From Paenibacillus endoradicis (GTDB taxonomy: Bacteria > Bacillota > Bacilli > Paenibacillales > Paenibacillaceae): 64,000 nt of DNA. Both the position numbers and the translations under genes were made by a program. The stretch spans positions 1 to 64,000 of the forward strand of contig NZ_JANQBB010000006.1 of assembly GCF_024721975.1 (NCBI RefSeq), given 5' to 3'. The notes under the pieces were generated by a model. It was not told the DNA's origin, did not search any database, and worked only from the letters and a program-made list of their open reading frames with translations. This document shows positions 62,041 through 64,000 of this stretch, piece by piece (within the stretch, counting starts at the first letter, position 1; every line of letters starts with the position of its first letter).

Positions 62041-63765
62041 TCAAGAGACTTGAGTCGCGTACAATCGTGCATAAATGCCGCCGCTACGCAGCAATTCCTC
62101 ATGCGTACCACTCTCAGCTATCTCTGTGCCTTCCAGCACGACGATTTGGTCGGCATGACGGATCGTGGATAGCCGATGGGCGATCACCAGTGTTGTGCGA
62201 TCCTTGGATATTTCGTCAAGCGCCTGCTGAATCTCTTGCTCTGTCTTGATATCAAGCGCCGATGTTGCTTCATCCAGAATGAGAATCGGTGCATTGCGCA
62301 AAATCGCCCGTGCTATCGATAGCCGCTGTTTCTGCCCTCCGGACAGACGCACACCGCGTTCACCAATTACAGTATCGTAGCCTTGCTCCATCTTAGCTAT
62401 AAAATCATGCGCTTTAGCTGCTTTAGCTGCGGCAATCACATCTTTCTGCGTCGCGTCCTTCCATCCATAAGCAATATTGTCATATACCGAGCCATCAAAC
62501 AAGAACGTATCCTGCAGCACCATTGAAATATTGTCACGTAGGCTGGAAAGCGTCACATCACGAATATCGATGCCATCCACTCGAATCGAACCGGCCTGCG
62601 GGTCGTAAAATCGGTTAACTAGACTGGCCAATGTCGACTTCCCTACGCCGGTTGTGCCTACAAGCGCCACCGTCTTTCCAGAATCAATGGTCAGGTTCAG
62701 CCCCTCTAGTACAGGCGCACCATCTTGATAAAGAAATGTGACATTTTGAAAGGAGATCTGTCCCTGTACACGCGGTAAACAGACCGCGTTTCGCTTCTCA
62801 TTTATGTCTTCCTCTTCTTCCAGCACTTCATATACCCGTTTAAGGCCAGCGGAGGCTCGCCCGGCCATTTCCACCAAGCCGGAAAAGGACTTTATCGGTT
62901 GATAAAACATACCCAGGTAGGCGATGAATCCGATGATATCAGCAATGCTTACCTCGCCAGTTGCCATCAATCTGCCGCCCAGTATCACGACAAACACGGT
63001 CCCCAGTGTGGTCACAAATGCTAACAACGGCAAAGAGATTTCATAGAAAAGACTGGCGCGTAAATAGGTTTTCGAATATTTCATAGCCAGACCAGAAACG
63101 TTACCCCGCTCCTCCTCCTGCCGATTGAAAATCTGGATTTCCTTCATGCCTGACAAATTTTCCTGAACCTTGCCTGAGAGTTCTCCCCGTGCCTGAGAAC
63201 TTTGTCCCCATAGCGGCGACAAGCGCTTGCTTTGCCATATCGTAATTGCAAGCAGCAACGGAATCGTGATCAGACTGATCAGTGCCAGCTTCACATTAAT
63301 CGTCAAGAGTATGATCCCTACTCCGATAAAGATTAGTCCGTTGACGATAAAGTCTGGAATGGCATGGGCAATGAAAATTTCTGCTTCCATCGCATCATTC
63401 ACAACGCGCCCGGTCAAGTCACCCGTCCGGCTTCGATGGAAATAGCGCAAACTCATCTGCTGATATTTGCTATACAATCTTGTTCGTAAATCTGCAACAT
63501 AATGAAGTGCGGCATAATGGTTCATATAGCCTGCCAGTGATGTTCCGATGGCTTGCAAACTGGTGGCTCCAAGTAGTAATAAACCAATCTTCAATGCTTC
63601 TGCGGCAAACTGACTGCTACCTTCGGTCGCCAACTGTGTCAACGAGCGGATCGCCCAGGGCAAATAAAACCCAGCTATCGTGGCCAGCACGACACCAGCA
63701 AATCCAATGCCTAACTGCAACCAGTATTTTCGCGCGCCTAGCAGGACACGCCATGCGGTTTTCAT
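62041..63765 (-). CDS. ABC exporter, membrane and ATPase fusion
   Basis: A 574-residue half-transporter with a six-helix membrane domain (about 15-300) and an ATPase domain (about 335-570). Walker A is GTTGVGKST, the signature is LSGGQKQRLSIARAI and Walker B is ILILDEATSALD with the catalytic Glu. All motifs are canonical, so it may work as a homodimer. The DNA is about half G+C, clearly above the rest of the window. It overlaps by 4 nt a siderophore-uptake ATPase gene. A role in siderophore or peptide export is possible by context only. No clear terminator follows. Confidence 0.85.
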   Translation of the reverse strand: MKTAWRVLLGARKYWLQLGIGFAGVVLATIAGFYLPWAIRSLTQLATEGSSQFAAEALKIGLLLLGATSLQAIGTSLAGYMNHYAALHYVADLRTRLYSKYQQMSLRYFHRSRTGDLTGRVVNDAMEAEIFIAHAIPDFIVNGLIFIGVGIILLTINVKLALISLITIPLLLAITIWQSKRLSPLWGQSSQARGELSGKVQENLSGMKEIQIFNRQEEERGNVSGLAMKYSKTYLRASLFYEISLPLLAFVTTLGTVFVVILGGRLMATGEVSIADIIGFIAYLGMFYQPIKSFSGLVEMAGRASAGLKRVYEVLEEEEDINEKRNAVCLPRVQGQISFQNVTFLYQDGAPVLEGLNLTIDSGKTVALVGTTGVGKSTLASLVNRFYDPQAGSIRVDGIDIRDVTLSSLRDNISMVLQDTFLFDGSVYDNIAYGWKDATQKDVIAAAKAAKAHDFIAKMEQGYDTVIGERGVRLSGGQKQRLSIARAILRNAPILILDEATSALDIKTEQEIQQALDEISKDRTTLVIAHRLSTIRHADQIVVLEGTEIAESGTHEELLRSGGIYARLYATQVS

Positions 63766-64000
63766 GTGGCAATCTTCTCCTTCTGTTCCTTAGCGTTTAA
63801 GAATCCTTGATCCGCCCCTTGGTCTCTACGCTTATCACGCAATAACTCGTACGTCACATACACCGGTCGCCCTGTTCGTGGTTCTAGCATAATTTCGGCA
63901 TCAATGGCAAAAACCTCACGCAGCGTCCGAACCGTCATTACGCGCTCTGGCGATCCATGTTCCACCACCTGGCCCTCACGAATCGCCACCATATAGTCGG
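63762..64000 (-). CDS. Siderophore ABC transporter ATP-binding protein, C-terminal part
   Basis: This is the last 78 or so codons of a FecE/FhuC-type ATPase, running off the right edge. DYMVAIREGQVVEHGSPERV and the ending LREVFAIDAEIMLEPRTGRP, then VYVTYELL, are typical of iron-siderophore uptake ATPases. It shares the high G+C content of the exporter that follows it, and the two overlap by 4 nt, so they are co-translated. The ATP-binding core is outside the window. The apparent ATG at 63992 is internal. Confidence 0.7.
   Translation of the reverse strand, partial: DYMVAIREGQVVEHGSPERVMTVRTLREVFAIDAEIMLEPRTGRPVYVTYELLRDKRRDQGADQGFLNAKEQKEKIAT

Noticed and set aside
61953..62249. 98-codon plus-strand frame at the composition boundary
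   Set aside because: Most of it is antisense to the exporter ATPase domain.

Overview
The window looks like the chromosome of a spore-forming, low-G+C Firmicute of the Paenibacillaceae (Paenibacillus or a near relative). The basis is gene content and style: SpoVR and PrkA with sigma-E-like promoters, LiaFSR, an AbrB-type regulator, a Ctc/L25 protein, YesM/YesN-type two-component control of a sugar ABC operon, a copper-amine-oxidase-like N-terminal domain protein, a Leu T-box, a LexA box and a GlnR box of Bacillus type, strong AGGAGG ribosome sites and many intrinsic terminators. No species can be named from the sequence alone. No tRNA, rRNA, CRISPR array or complete insertion sequence was seen.

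Layout. 1-245: broken end of an IS3-family element. 312-5152: an asymmetric heterodimeric ABC exporter and an ArsR-type regulator. 5390-14570: two sulfonate-utilisation clusters (ssuA-ssuD-ssuC-ssuB on minus; ssuD-ssuC/tauC-tauA-tauB on plus) flanking a regulator that fuses a helix-turn-helix domain to an SsuA-like binding domain. 14692-17287: small hypotheticals, an ankyrin protein and a lipoprotein. 17407-26727: a carbohydrate regulon (YesM/YesN pair, two permeases, binding lipoprotein, two glycosidases). 26984-31862: a second lipoprotein of the same family, a spoVR relic, YfhJ-like protein, SpoVR, a DUF817 membrane protein and Ctc. 32383-40196: glycerophosphodiesterase, leuA with a Leu T-box, an acetyltransferase, an AraC regulator and a GH27 alpha-galactosidase. 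41057-46777: PrkA, a DUF2161 protein, a Lys-rich protein, small ORFs, an AbrB-like protein, TrmL and an orphan response regulator. 47109-53124: serC, a GSI-beta type glnA with a GlnR site, a DAHP synthase and ispH. 53251-57249: two-component system plus HtrA. 57501-61146: an SOS-controlled YolD/WYL pair, YugN and liaFSR. 62041-64000: a visibly G+C-richer block with an ABC exporter and the end of a siderophore-uptake ATPase, probably acquired.

The long intergenic regions are rich in repeats: two 51-bp tandem arrays built on the same core, three copies of a long palindromic element whose stem sequences covary, a second dispersed family found in one long and two short copies, and an octamer array. 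These, the HTH-binding-protein fusion regulator, the spoVR relic and the LexA-controlled small-gene pair are the most interesting observations. All functions are inferred from sequence recognition without database searches. Start codons were chosen from Shine-Dalgarno position and family length.
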